Shown in pieces: positions 11,401-23,138 of a stretch of 64,000 nt of DNA. The notes under the pieces were generated by a model. The model worked only from the letters and a program-made list of their open reading frames with translations. It did no database searches and was not told where the DNA came from. The position numbers were made by a program, and so were the translations under genes. Numbering within the stretch: position 1 is the stretch's first letter; the number at the start of each line of letters is the position of its first letter. This stretch comes from Axinella damicornis (Eukaryota > Porifera > Demospongiae > Axinellida > Axinellidae), in contig OZ007508.1 in assembly GCA_963931865.1 (NCBI GenBank), forward strand, positions 18,988,762 to 19,052,761. Direction: 5' to 3'.

Positions 11401-14400
11401 CACACAGTGAAAATATTCAGTATGTAATGTACATGTGGAGTGTGTGCATGTTATCACTGTCTGTCTCCCCTCACTGGTTGTCCCAGGACCCCTCTCAGCT
11501 GGAGAAGGAGTTGTCACAGCGGTTCAAGTACAGGCGGTTGAGGGTAAGTCAGAGCGTAGACATGGTTGTTGGGGGCTACCCCCTAAACTGCACACAGCCA
11601 TTGTTATTGTTCTCCCCTGAAGTCATCCTCTTCCTCACTGTTCTTGTTGCAGTTCCCAGTATGTCACCAGTCAAACTAGTGCTATTCTCTGATGATCTCA
11701 TCTTGAGTAGTTACTTGCATGGGGTGGACATGTGAGGGGGTGCTGAGTGGGTGTGTCCTTTATGTTGTCACTCCCCTCCCCTCTACTACCCCAGGGTCCC
11801 AGACCTGTCTTCCAGTGTGTAATTCATTTGTGTAACAATTATTCTGTTACCTAGCCTCATTCCCAGGCCCAGTTTTTCGCCTGCTTGATTCCCACTTTGC
11901 CATCATCTGGATCCTAGCAACACTAAACAAACCTGAGCTTTGGTTGCTACCCACAAGTATTATTGTAGTTATACACTTCGTGTGCATGAGCAATCAGCAC
12001 AAATTGTTGGATGATCTGAGACATCATTAACGACACGTCACTTTACAGGACGATATTACCGGCTCATGACGTAGGGAAATACTGTTGCAAGAAACTGAGT
12101 ACATAATAATGTCATGTACCACCTCTTGCAGCTGACACACACAGTGAAAATATTCAGTATGTAATGTACATGTGGAGTGTGTGCATGTTATCACTGTCTG
12201 TCTCCCCTCACTGGTTGTCCCAGGACCCCTCTCAGCTGGAGGAGGAGTTGTCACGGGAGGAGAAGTTGTATGGGGTAAGTCAGTGCGCATGGTTGTTGGG
12301 GGCTACCCCCTAAACTGCACACAGCCATTGTTATTGTTCTCCCCTGAAGTCATCCTCTTCCTCACTGCTGTTGTTGCAGTTCCCAGTATGTCACCAGTCA
12401 AACTAGTGCTATTCTCTGATGATCTCATCTTGAGTAGTTACTTGCATGGGGTGGACATGTGAGGGGTGCTGAGTGGGTGTGTCCTTCATGTTGTCACTCC
12501 CCTCTCCTCTACTGCCCCAGCTTTCCTTCAACCGTGCTAAAGCAAAGGAAGACATTGCCTTGGTGAGTGAGTACATGTCAGCCTACAGTGAGGAGCATAT
12601 GTCTCATGTAGACCTCATGTGGAGGAAGTCACATGCTGTATCTCTGGATGTCATGGCATCAGCTGCTGCCATCTTGAGTGGCAAAAGCAGTGGTGAACTG
12701 TACAGTGTGACCGGTCGATTGCCTCTGTTCACAGGAACACATGAACCTAAAGATTGTTTGTATGCACAACATGACCTGGTTCTGGCTGAAGCTGTTAGGC
12801 TTACCTGCATGTTTCCTGAGCGTTGTGAGTTCACGACCAGCACTGCCATACTTACAGTCCATTGGAACACTGTTTTTGGCACTCAACACGGCAGCTTAGT
12901 ATCCAGAGTTTCAGTTGTCAGTTCACTGTCTATTCAGTGGCAATAACATGACGTGAATGCATAAGCACTGTTCCTCCTGTTCTCTCATTTCTCCCCACAC
13001 AGTGGAAGACTCTCACATCTGACAAGGAGAAGAAGAAGGTAAGTAGTGTCCTCACGTCATAAAGCTACCTCCTGCTGGTGTCATCCCAGTTTGCCTAATG
13101 TCCTGTTTTGTCTAATCTCAGTACATCTACAATTTGGTCACTTGTCCCATTTCTACCAAGGTGCACAGAATTGTTGATACAGTGATACATACAGGTTTAT
13201 TGAAGCCTTGTTCCCACCAGCTTTTGTTGGTTGCTGCAAAAGCTGGAGGTGGGAAGGAGAGCTATTGTGATGGGTCACTCAAATTGCAGACCAAAGATAG
13301 CATTTAATACAATGCATATCACAACATATTGAGACCCTTTCAGTTTCAGTGTAAATTTGACCATGTACCGCAGTATCCCGATAGTAAGCCCATGGGTGAT
13401 GAAGAGAGACTGCTCACAACGAAAAACGAGTGTGTTTTATTTTCTAACTGAAAGTACACCCACCATTGTGTATCGCTCTGTCAACAGAATGTGAATGCAC
13501 GTCACCGACCATGCGGTATCACATACGGAAAGAATAGTGTGTTGAAAGTGTCGCTCGGTTGTTGGAGTGTTGGCTATTTCCTAGTGCTAGTATGAGCTCT
13601 AGTGGTGAATACAGCACTGGAGAAGAAGGCCAAGCATCAGTTGCTGTTTCAAGAAGTTTGATTGGACACTGACACGGCTGAAGTGCAACACAGACGTACA
13701 GGACAGGGGCCTCGTTGCTCTTCCGTGGTATTCGACCTGCACGTACACTAAAGGTTCATCATTATGCACGCTACTAGAGTAAGGAACTGATTGTCGGACG
13801 CCATTGATTACCTGACACGATGCGGTTTGCATTGTATTAAAGCCCAAGGATGGTAGTCTCAATGCATCGTGTTGGTGTACCTGGTTGGTGAACATGTTGT
13901 AGTATTGTCTTGTGTCCAAAAATCGATTGCTTACTTTAGTGTAGTATGTGGGCGTACTTTCATGCAACAATAATGACACTAACAAAGGGGTGGGCTTATC
14001 GTCTTATACTGATCTGGCTACATTATGTCAACATCAGCACTGCCATGATTATGACAGTGCAAGATCACCAGTGCATGCACATGGTTAGCGACACTTGGTT
14101 GAAGTTTGTCATTGCACACACTCCACTATCTTGTAGCATAAGTTGCCAATTAATAGCACAAACCGCTCAAAACTCGAACATTCTTGCACTGGAAGTTACA
14201 GATTCACTGATCATTCCACGTTCGTAGATGTGTTAGTTGTCGCCCCCAGAAGCACTGGTATTGTTCGCAAACCCACCAATCTACCGATTGTCATCACCCG
14301 AACCTATTGTGGTTAAGATGTGCAACAATTGTATCCCAGTTATTGTTCCGCTACCGCTCGTACACCACTTCAGTAAACTCACGGTCATTCATCCATACAT

Positions 14401-16169
14401 CGCTTGCCACGTGCAGCAACAATCCCACGACATCCCACGACATGTTCTCCGTGAAAGTTAGTGAAATAGTAAAACATACAGTTACGATTATTGGTACCGG
14501 ACAATAGTTGGCAACTTGTCCTACTTGGTTGGAGGGGCTTGTAAAACTTGTAGGAATGTAGAACGTGATGTGGGAATGGCCTGGAAATGAGCGAGGCTGT
14601 GTACTCTTTCTCCAGAGATCCTTTTACCATCACTGTAATTATTACTAGAGGCAAAAAAATTTCTCCGAAAGATTAAAAATGATTTAGGGATGGTCTGTCA
14701 CATTCAGAATTATTCCACCCCTCGAAAAAGCTAAGAAACAAGGAGAAATGCCTTTAACCAGGCTCAGTCCCATCCCATTTTAAAATGTAGAATTTAGGGA
14801 GGGGATGGGCTTTAATGCTGCATTTAGTTCCCATTAATAATTTGATGTTGTTGTGTTGTGATCAATATTTATTGTTGCCTTTGGGGATGAGGGGGTGGGG
14901 CATTCACCCTTCATCAGATCAGAGAGCTCGATGGCAGCCATGTAGGTCATGTACTTGCAATGGCTCCAAGTAATCCAAAGCTCTAGCCTCACAGTTCTGC
15001 ACTGTAGTTACGTCATGAAAAGAAAGCCACGCCTCCATGATGGCATTGTCACAATACATCTTGACAAGAGCAGGTTGGTAGAACTTCCTCGTAGCAGTAG
15101 GAGCCACCAGATGACGGATTCACAGGGATTCTGTTAGTGTACCAATCGCAGCCATCATGAACACAAAAATGTGCTTGCATTTTGGATTGCGCATGCGCAA
15201 TTGGCGAACACGTGACCTCATTGCCTCAAAATGGCGTCGTGCTAGAATGCCATCGGATCGTAGGTAGCTAAAACTGCTGGTCTTGCCAGTTTGCAGACAA
15301 ACGTGGTCATGGCGAGTACTACGGCGATAGCGGTGTTGTCCTGTACGTAAATTAGCTCAAGAAGTGGTTTAGTTGGTAAGCTATCCTTGGGCAAAGTTTT
15401 GTTATGAGAAAGAAAGAAAGAAGAAAGAAAGAAGATGACGAAATCGGACTTTTCTCCGCGACATGTTCATCGACTCCCACCTACTCTAAGGTACGTTTGT
15501 GAGTGTTTTTGTGAACTGCTAGACAGTAACATTCTGTCTGCATGCTTGGTTTGGGGATTTGTAGCTTCTTTGGCCGTTATCCTGCTGGTGCATCAGTATG
15601 GTAAAATCGAAATTTCCATGGCCATCCCTAAATAGAGAACGCTACCGCGTTCTCTGATAATGTGGCATTAATTAGAATAGCTAGACCATGCATAGATAGT
15701 TACATGAATCGTTATGGTTTGAGATTTTGAATGAAAATGCCATCATGTCACAAATTAAGGTGTGGTCTCCCCCAGTAAGCTCTACTTATGTACGACTGCG
15801 ACCAGGGTCACAAATTGTGGCCGTCCAAAAACTACATGCCGGAAAGCTACCACTGACCCTGTGACCTTGGTGAAAATCCACCATGACAGTGCGCCTGTTT
15901 TTGTTGCATGTGTACGAAGCATAATTATGAAAAGCCGCTTCCATCTCTATCCACCATGTATGGGATTGTGATCCCTAGCTGCAGCCGTAAGTACGACTCT
16001 TCCTCATTGGAATCACCACCCCTTGCAATTGTAAGTAGTTTTCACGTTGCTGGCTGTGAGTGATTCACATACTCGTGTAATGCACTACATGCCAGGTGCA
16101 CGGTCTCATTTGCTCTTGATCATGACGTGTGTTTGTTAATAGCCACCTGCTAATAGTAGGGGAATTGCC

Positions 16170-16200
<31 letters not shown>

Positions 16201-19200
16201 TGTGCTCTGTGCCCCCTACCGGAATGTGGAGTGGCCCACTAATCCACACCCCCTTCTTATCAGCTTATGGGTCACTTCAAATAACATGTGATGTCACATA
16301 CTCCGCTAAAATGGTACCCGCGAATAATATACTGGTAGTATACAGGCTAATCATACCTAAATATTTGGAATTAAGTCACTGTATGTGCTCAAGCACAATC
16401 GCTTACATTTGATTGAATACTCAGCTATCCTGCAACCTTGCCCAGCGTTTTAATGTATTTTTGATAGAGGAATGCAGCAGCAGTATCAGCTAATGGTTTG
16501 AGTTTCTCCAATTAGTTCCGCATGATGTAATCCTCCCTCATGCAGTGGGGGGCCACTGCTCATGCACTTCCCCTCCCATAAGGAGGGGGAAAAGAGTGGA
16601 GGGGGCCTCTCTACGTCCCCTACTATTAGTAGAGATCAACTTCTACCTGATGGTACTAATTGTCCCAGTTGCTTTTGCCCTTCATTGCTTGTCTCTGATT
16701 TACAGTATGTGGTAGTATATGTACATGTGTAGTAGTTGTGTCACATTCCCATATTCCATGTTCTCCCCATTCATTAGCTGCTGAAGCAAGAGCTGAGACA
16801 AGAGAAGGAAAGGGATAGACAGGTAAGAGTACGTGCCAGAGGACGTAGGTTGTCCTTGTGGTCATCAGGGCAGTGTTCTAGATGAAACTAACAGGGAAGG
16901 AGGCAGGGTGGGCTGGAATCACTCCCCCATTGTCCGTGCATGCCTAATTTCTGCCCAGCACCGTAGGATGGTCAGTATCAATTGTCTGTGCATGCCAAGT
17001 CCTTACTCAGCACTGTGGGCTGGCTCTCTTGTTGCCAGCTTTCTGCACACATTCAGTGCCTCATGTTCGCTCCTTTCTGGCATTATCAAGTTAGTTTATC
17101 CCTCTCAATCCACCCATGGGTGCTCTGGTCGCTGTATAGTCAGTTATTTATACTCTTCTCCCATCGTGCTCACTATTCGTGGTTTAATGTGATAGGTGCA
17201 GAGGCAAGTCTAAAGTCAAATGGAATGGGAATGGGATGGGACTGAGGATGGGTAATAGCATTTCCCGACTGGTACAGGGTATCATGGACTAGAGAATGAG
17301 AAATAAATGGTATCTCATTCAGTCATTCAACACGCATGTGGCATTTTATTGGGCCATCTCTGGACTGTGGGACTGGAAAGTTGTGCTTGTCTGAGTCGAG
17401 CATCACATAGTACTACACTACAGCTGTATACGTATCATACTTACATCATGAATATGAACTGAATTCGTGGCAGGCGACCATGACTTGCTTGATATCAGGC
17501 AGTTCCGACAGCCCTTTCTGCCAGTGCGCGTGCACCATGAGTACTTGCACTGCCGCACCTAATGGTGAATGAGTGCTTATAAGTGAGCTGCACTTAATAA
17601 CACACCACTACAGTTATACTTCCCTCTTGCCAGGCTCGTGCTAATGATACTGGAATCCTGTTCCATGTTGACTATTAGGCCTAGTCTCGTGCCCAGACTA
17701 CACACCCCTCAGGGGGTGTGGTCTGGGCAGGAGACTAAACTAGGCCTGTCTCTAAGGATTGTTGTGGTTAGCTCCAATTTGCCTATTTTTAGCAACTACA
17801 CCTACTTGACTAGATGAGGCTTCACTGGGCTTCCCATTCATGTTGGTATGCTATGAATCTCATTATCCACCATCTTTCTGATTATTGGGCCTGCATGAGC
17901 TGTGGCCATCCATTTCACTGCTTCACTTGCTGCTCTGTTTATTTGCTCTCCCTCCAGACACACCTCCAAAGAACCATACCAGTGGTAAGTACACTTGACA
18001 GTGTGTCATACTGTACAGTGAGCATGATACCGTATAGTGGGAAATTTGGCATCTGACCAGTGTTGGTGATGGGTGAGCAGCAACGTCAGCTCACCAGAGA
18101 ACACACTGATCTTGCACAGTGTTCACCATTTGCTTACGAGATGTCTGCGGTCGTGTGGCTACTGCTAATGCTGGTAGTGCTGGTGCTAGCAGGTGTGGGT
18201 GCATGTGTATGAGCCTACTGTATATTGATCAGACTGTGAACACCTGTAGTCTGTTGTGTTCAAAAGAGTCACTCATGGAACACTAAACTTCAACTATACA
18301 CATCATTGATGATATCCCGGCAAAAAGTCAAGGCGCTTCCTTGCTGCATTTTTAGACCGGCATGACTCTTCCTACACGGAGTGAGATGTAGAGGTGCCAT
18401 ACCTGCCTGGACTGCTGTAGAAACTTGTGACGTAGAGCACTGCTGTCTAGTTATTGAAGCAATGCAGTTCAGCAAAGAAAAGACACACCATATACTAGAG
18501 CGTACTGAACTTGATTATCAACACATGCGTCACGTGAGCATGTCCAACTCTCCTCTGGTGTACTGCCATTTTGAAGGCTGACCATTTAGATTCCATGCAG
18601 GTGTTGTCCAGGGAGTTGCATGCTAGTTTGAAACAGTTCTGTAGCACTGCAATTAGTGATGTACGTAAAAGATATCTGCCGATTCAAGTATATAGTTGTG
18701 TATCATCGAGAGGACAGTGCTAAAACTCACAATAGTCAAGTGCGTGGGCAGTCACAACTTTGCGGCTTAGTTCACCCACGCTTGATTAAGCTCTGTCTAC
18801 CCTTGACGTCATGCACATGGTAATTAAAATGTAACGAGCTCTCCATCGTTCTTTGTGCAACCGAAAATGGTGCGGCGCAGGCCTGGGAACGATGCTATCT
18901 GTAGCTATCTTTCTCCACTGCTGACCCTGTGGTGCTGTAACATAGCCTCCCACTGAAGGCTTGTCTCTGCAGACATTGTGAACAATGCATGTTCTGATGA
19001 ATGGACATGCATGTGCTATAGTGGTCTATACATTGATTCATGCTTGCATGTGATAACATTGAACTCACTAATGTGGGGCTTTGCTCATGCTCACCCAATT
19101 ACTTGTAAACACTGCATTGATCATCATGTAGTAATTAAACAATGTGTGTCCCACTTGTGACCTAATCCTGCCTTCATCTCCCCTCCAGGGGATACAGCAC

Positions 19201-22200
19201 TTTTCACAGGTATGTGCTGTGTTAGACTTGGGCGGATTATTCCTGTTTTTCCACCTATTATTCTTTCATTTGATTCCCCTAAAACTTCCCATTATTCCCA
19301 TAATCTAGTACCTATTATTCTCGAATTATTCTCAATTCGGGCAGCGAAGGACGCTCAACAGTGACCTCACTTCGACGTCAGAGGTGTCAATGTCATCCGA
19401 ATCAGACTCCACACTGGGTCTACTGAACTACTAGTACCACTGCTGGCAGCCATCAGGACTAGAACTAGCAAATTATTTATGCAGCATGCGAAGTGGCGGC
19501 TGTGGCGTGGTGTGCACGTGCACATTGATTGAATGAATATAATTATACCAATTTCTACACCTATTATTCCTGCATTATTCCTGAATCTCCCCACTACCTA
19601 TTATTCCCAAAATTATTCCGGAATAATCCGCCCAAGCCTATGCTGTGTGTTCTAATCAACAGAAACAGTGACAGTGTGTAATGTTATATCACATTGCTTT
19701 GAATAATGTCGCCGCTTTTGTTTATAGCTAAGGATCTGTAGCTAATTGACTGGGACTTCCCCATTTCACTCTTCCTAAAGAATCACAGAATGATATGGGA
19801 AAGGGTGTACATGACTTGCTGGAACAGTACCTCTCTTGCAATGACATGGTAGACTTTCAACTCTTACCTAAGCCTCCCTGCTTGTTCTCTAACAAGCACT
19901 AACACCTCATAAGATGTTGTGGTTGGTGACCAAGGGGTTGACGTTGGAAGTACCAAGCAGAAGCAGGGAGGCCTGGGTACAAGGCTGGAAGCAGATTAAT
20001 TTACAGTAACTGACCATGGGCTATACACTGTAATTCACAGTCAACAGTGGGACCTCACACCTCCACACTTGTGTGCTGATGTGCTGATACGAGTGCAAGC
20101 ACAAATTGGATATGGAAAGGGTCCTGACTGTGAAATACGCCGTATTTCTGTGTTGCCAAATAGAGTAAAACAGTAAAATTTGGGCTAAATCTCTTTTTAC
20201 CTCGGCAGCATACCTTGATTCTTGGAGATTGCGAAGGCACAGTATTAGTTCTCAACTTTGCTGTGTTTCGCTTACTTGCACACGTGCATATTATGCGTAC
20301 TATAGTCCACGTGTAGCTACCTGTGCATGGCTCAAGAGCAGCACTAGACGCAGCTAGCTGAGTTTGTTCTGTGCTGGAGCAATGAGCTCAAGGATTGAAC
20401 GCTCAGTGTATGGGCTGACAGACGAAGAGGCAGCAATCCTACAGAGCAAAGATGAGGATTTCTCAGAACACTGTTGTACTACTTTATGAGCTTTTAGCAT
20501 TTCTGAAGTCTTTTCTCTATTGGGACAGGAATGAGGTCGTAGTCTCCAAACTCAGCTATCATTTACGAATGCTTCATTTATTTGTCCAAATTTTCTCTAA
20601 GCTGTGGCTTGAAATAATCAAATGCCAAGTGTTGTGGCCCCATAGAACAATACACAAACACATACCAGAATACAACAGCGCAATTAACGCCAAATCAACT
20701 TGTTCGGGAAATGTATCAGTATAATGATACCATGTTCGTTTCCTTGTGAAATCTGTGACCACTACGTAAACGTGGCTGTGGGACTAGAATAGCCCTTTCA
20801 CTGCCCTCCTCCTCCTCTCCCTCTCCACTACCTCAACTGTAGCGGAAGGCAAAGTCCCAGCGACAACAGAGTGAGCTGGAGGAGGTAAGCCAGGACTGTC
20901 ACTGTAAAATGGAGTGCTGGGCTTCACCCCACTCCCAACTAGATTGTTGCAGGGTGTTGGTATGAACCGTGAGGGTGCTACTGACACCCTGTATGGTACT
21001 GTGAAGGTGATAGCCAGTGTGACTCACACTTTGAAACAGGGTTTAGCACCCCCAGTATTGTAGGAGCACAGCCTTACAGCCTTGCTGGTCATGAAGCACA
21101 ATGTCATGTAATACAGGGATGATAATGAAGTAGCACATGTTTCATGCAGTCCGGAGTTAGCAACTGGGCTTCGTACACCAAAAGGGACCAGTGAGTGTAT
21201 ACTGGTGTGAACAGTACCTTGGTGGTGCTGACATTGAATTGAGGTGGAACAAGAGGCAATTAGGTGCCCTAACGTGAGTGCATTCGAGTGTGAGGACCAT
21301 GGGCTTTATTTAGGAATCCTCCACAAGGGGCTGGGGGTCATACCGGTACCTGTGGCACATGTTAGTGTGCTCACTAGTGAGAGTTTGGACATGCTCCTCC
21401 CACAATTACACACACTCGCACTGCTGCAGTGAAGGTAGTGATGTAGGTGACAGGAATGTTCACAGTATGGGATAATGAAATGTGTTGCCATTATCTACAA
21501 ACATGATACCATAGCCTCGTTCCCAGGCCTTTTCGTTGCTTGTGGTGCGGAAAAGTGGGGAGAGCTCAATTGGTATGTTTCCTCACATGAGCAGCATAAT
21601 CGGCAAATGGCAAAAATTCATATTGTTCCACCTCAATTCAACCTCAAGACTGAAAATGCGAAGTTTCACATATTGTTCAACCATGCAACTACGCTACTTA
21701 ACTCTTGCTGATCTGAGCCCCAGTTTGCCCATGTGAAACCTAGTTCTTTGTACCACCTTCTACCCTTGACGTCATGTACGTGAGGAAAGATATCCGGCCC
21801 TCTGCGTTCTTCGTGCAGCCGAAAACAGCGTGGGCCTGGGAATGAGGCTAACGATACCACTAATGGTACAGTTGCTATTGCCTGCCTCATACCCTGTACG
21901 TATATCCACCCCAGTGAGCATTAGGTTAGTGATGGATGTACTGGTACACATTTGGGTCACTGTCTTAACATTGGTGTCTTGTATTACCAATTTGTTGACG
22001 TACCAAGAAGTGGCTAAATGACCCAGTGTGAGTGTGTACAACTCTGACCTCTATAACGATACGTTGATACTTGGCATTGGAATGAAGTTCTTGTGATGTA
22101 GTGACGTGTGTTGGATTTGTCCTTTATAATGTGAGTATGGGCTCATTATGTTTGTACTAACAAACAATAATGATGTCCAACTGGTGTGAGTTGAGGGTGG

Positions 22201-22424
22201 GGACACAGTTTAGAGGTGCTGTGTGTTCCCTGTGCAGAGGAAGGCCTCACTAGAAGAGGAGATGACGGGACCCGTAACTGATAGCCGCAGGAGGGAGATA
22301 GAGGGGGAGCTGAGGGAGGTGGAGAGTGGGATCCAGGAAGCGAAACAAGAGCAAGAAGGAGATCAAGAGCAGATAAATCGCTTTGAGAAGAGTCAACATG
22401 AGTCATCACAGAGACAAGATGAAG
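8454..22424 (+). CDS. N-terminal coiled-coil micro-exons of the ROC/COR/death gene
   Basis: A start exon 8454-8567 (MASIGQVVEREAEGSRG..., strong context AAGATGG, donor GTAAGG) is followed by small exons with good AG and GT sites. Nearly all are multiples of three in phase 0: 10812-10844 (RLSEVEKWSKM), 11487-11543, 12224-12274, 12521-12562, 13003-13038, 16778-16822 (LLKQELRQEKERDRQ), 17958-17984, 18601-18660, 19189-19209, 19789-19848, 20843-20884 (RKAKSQRQQSELEE) and 22238-22424. The last is 187 nt, rich in Glu, Gln and Lys, and ends in phase 1 as DEG|. That phase fits the exon starting at 26005. The predicted protein is a charged coiled coil, probably for oligomerisation. Exons 11487 and 12224 are duplicates. 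Not every micro-exon need be used, and others may be missed. A separate gene is possible but matching phases argue for one transcript. Confidence 0.6.
8831..9132. mobile_element. Inverted-repeat element flanked by direct repeats
   Basis: Inverted arms at about 8866-8911 and 9056-9097 share GTAA(T)TTCGGTCACGGG-like sequence with a few mismatches. Outside them lie about 34-bp direct repeats beginning GATCAACTGCAAAGAATGAC at 8831 and GATCAACTACAGAGAATGAC at 9099. No coding capacity. It lies in the first intron of the coiled-coil gene. Confidence 0.65.
9600..9644. mobile_element. Short palindromic MITE
   Basis: A near-perfect palindrome, from TAGTCTCGTTCCCAGACCC to its complement GGGTCTGGGAACGAGACTA. 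A TAGTCTCG variant of the common family. Confidence 0.85.
9846..9932. mobile_element. Palindromic MITE (TAGCCTCGTTCCCAGG family)
   Basis: It starts TAGCCTCGTTCCCAGGCC and ends GGCCTGGGAACGAGGCTA. The inner part pairs CCCAGCTTTTG with CAAAAGCTGGG, and it carries a CACTTGCAGTACG-like loop shared with other copies. Confidence 0.88.
10366..10402. mobile_element. Minimal palindromic MITE
   Basis: Only the termini remain: AAGCCTCATTCCCAAGCC joined to GGGAATGAGGCTA. Probably an internally deleted copy. Confidence 0.7.
11056..12520. repeat. Tandem duplication of about 730 bp carrying an exon
   Basis: Unit 1 (about 11056-11793) and unit 2 (about 11799-12520) are very similar over their whole length, starting at CCCAGACCTGTCTTCCAGTG and ending near TACTACCCCA. 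Each contains one phase-0 coding exon that starts GACCCCTCTCAGCTGGAG. The exons differ in their second half (EKELSQRFKYRRLR and EEELSREEKLYG), more than the surrounding intron does. Unit 1 also contains a half-copy of the TAGCCTCATTCCCAGG element. Confidence 0.9.
13039..16777 (+). other. Large intron of the coiled-coil/ROC gene
   Basis: No exon in the gene's style is convincing here. The stretch holds decayed palindromic elements (around 13205-13260), an AAAGAAAG run at 15410-15435 and the inverted-repeat element 16147-16632. It also holds a short open frame at 15435 (MTKSDFSPRHVHRLPPTLR) ending at a GTACGT donor. That frame could be the first exon of an alternative or unrelated transcript, but its partner exon was not found. 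Confidence 0.5.
16147..16632. mobile_element. Inverted-repeat element with poly-C run
   Basis: Ends are CTGCTAATAGTAGGGGA and the complement-like TCCCCTACTATTAGTAG. The inside has about 33 C residues at 16170-16200 and no coding capacity. No target duplication was recognised. Confidence 0.7.
17676..17747. mobile_element. Palindromic element, TAGTCTCGTGCCCAGAC variant
   Basis: Arms TAGTCTCGTGCCCAGAC and GTCTGGGCAGGAGACTA bracket an inner CACCCC/GGGGTG stem, with an outer TAGGCCTAG flank on both sides. Confidence 0.75.
19227..19636. mobile_element. AT-rich inverted-repeat element of about 410 bp
   Basis: It begins CTTGGGCGGATTATTCC and ends with the exact complement GGAATAATCCGCCCAAG. The interior repeats ATTATTC/CCTATTATTC words and contains no ORF of note. 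It lies in the intron after micro-exon 19189-19209. Confidence 0.85.
21512..21850. mobile_element. Longer element bounded by TAGCCTCG-type ends
   Basis: It starts TAGCCTCGTTCCCAGGCC and ends GGGCCTGGGAATGAGGCTA about 340 bp away. Most copies are 35-110 bp, so this one is either a longer family member or two half-copies enclosing unrelated DNA. Confidence 0.55.
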
Positions 22425-22511
22425 GTAGGCTGAGTGTTGTGTTGGCACCAGTCATATGGACGGAAGTACATAAAATTGTACTACTCACTAATTCATTGCA
22501 TGCAGTGTCCA

Positions 22512-22580
22512 GGGATCTCAGTGGCTTAGTGGTGAGAGTGTCTGACTAGTGATCAAGGGGCCTTGAGCTCAATATTTTCT
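22512..22580 (+). repeat. tRNA-like, possible SINE head
   Basis: GTGGCTTAGTGGTGAGAG is a good match to a tRNA A box, and about 33 bases later GGCCTTGAGCTCAA weakly resembles a B box. The fold is not a clean cloverleaf, so a tRNA-derived SINE fragment is more likely than a functional tRNA. Confidence 0.35.
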
Positions 22581-22586
22581 GGTGGC

Positions 22587-23138
22587 TACCGTATTTCCGC
22601 GAATAGACGCCGAGACGTTTATTTATTTCGTCCTTCACTTCGGTGCGGCGACTATTCGAGGGCGGCGTTTATTACTTTGGGCAGTATGACCGCGTCATGT
22701 ACACAGCATCTCTAGCTAGCTCCCGTCGAATTGCGTGGTATGGCTCTTACAAAAGTTGATTGAGAAACACACAAAACAACAACTCACAATGGGCAAGATT
22801 CGGCAAGTGCCGTCCGCGGCGTCTGAGCACTTTGATTAGCCGTCGCTTTGCGACGAAGTGATACACACGGGACAAGGACGATGCATGGTGAAGATGCCTT
22901 TGCTGGATGCATGTGGAGGGGGATGACGATGAGCTCAGGAACTCAGACTGTCTTCCACGACTGCGTGCAAAGTGGCCACGTACGTACGTACGTTTATTGT
23001 CATACTTTGCGCATGTGCTAATTTGCCGCGGCGTTTATTCAAGGGCAGCGTTTATTTCACTCAGCGCCTCCAATTGTGCGGCGTTTATTCGAGGGCGGCG
23101 TCTATTTGAGGGCGGCGTCTATTCACGGAAATACGGTA
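22587..23138. mobile_element. MITE of about 550 bp, TACCGTATTTCCGCGAATAG ends
   Basis: The left end TACCGTATTTCCGCGAATAG and right end CTATTCACGGAAATACGGTA are inverted with one or two mismatches. GGCGGCGT(T/C)TATT words recur inside. A flanking TA on both sides would suit a TA-targeting element. It has no transposase and sits in the intron between the coiled-coil exon and the ROC exon. Confidence 0.85.

Noticed and set aside
13599..13985. 128-codon minus-strand frame
   Set aside because: No homology, no splice sites in context, lies in a repeat-rich intron.
15435..15635. ORF MTKSDFSPRHVHRLPPTLR... with a membrane-like tail
   Set aside because: A GTACGT donor after LPPTL suggests at most a first exon; no partner exon in matching phase 2 was found.
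20382..20490. ORF MSSRIERSVYGLTDEEAAILQSKDEDFSEHC
   Set aside because: Only about 35 codons, no donor at its end, no homology recognised; it may be a remnant.
22512..22580. Functional tRNA gene
   Set aside because: A box is good but the B box and acceptor stem do not fit; listed only as a tRNA-like repeat.
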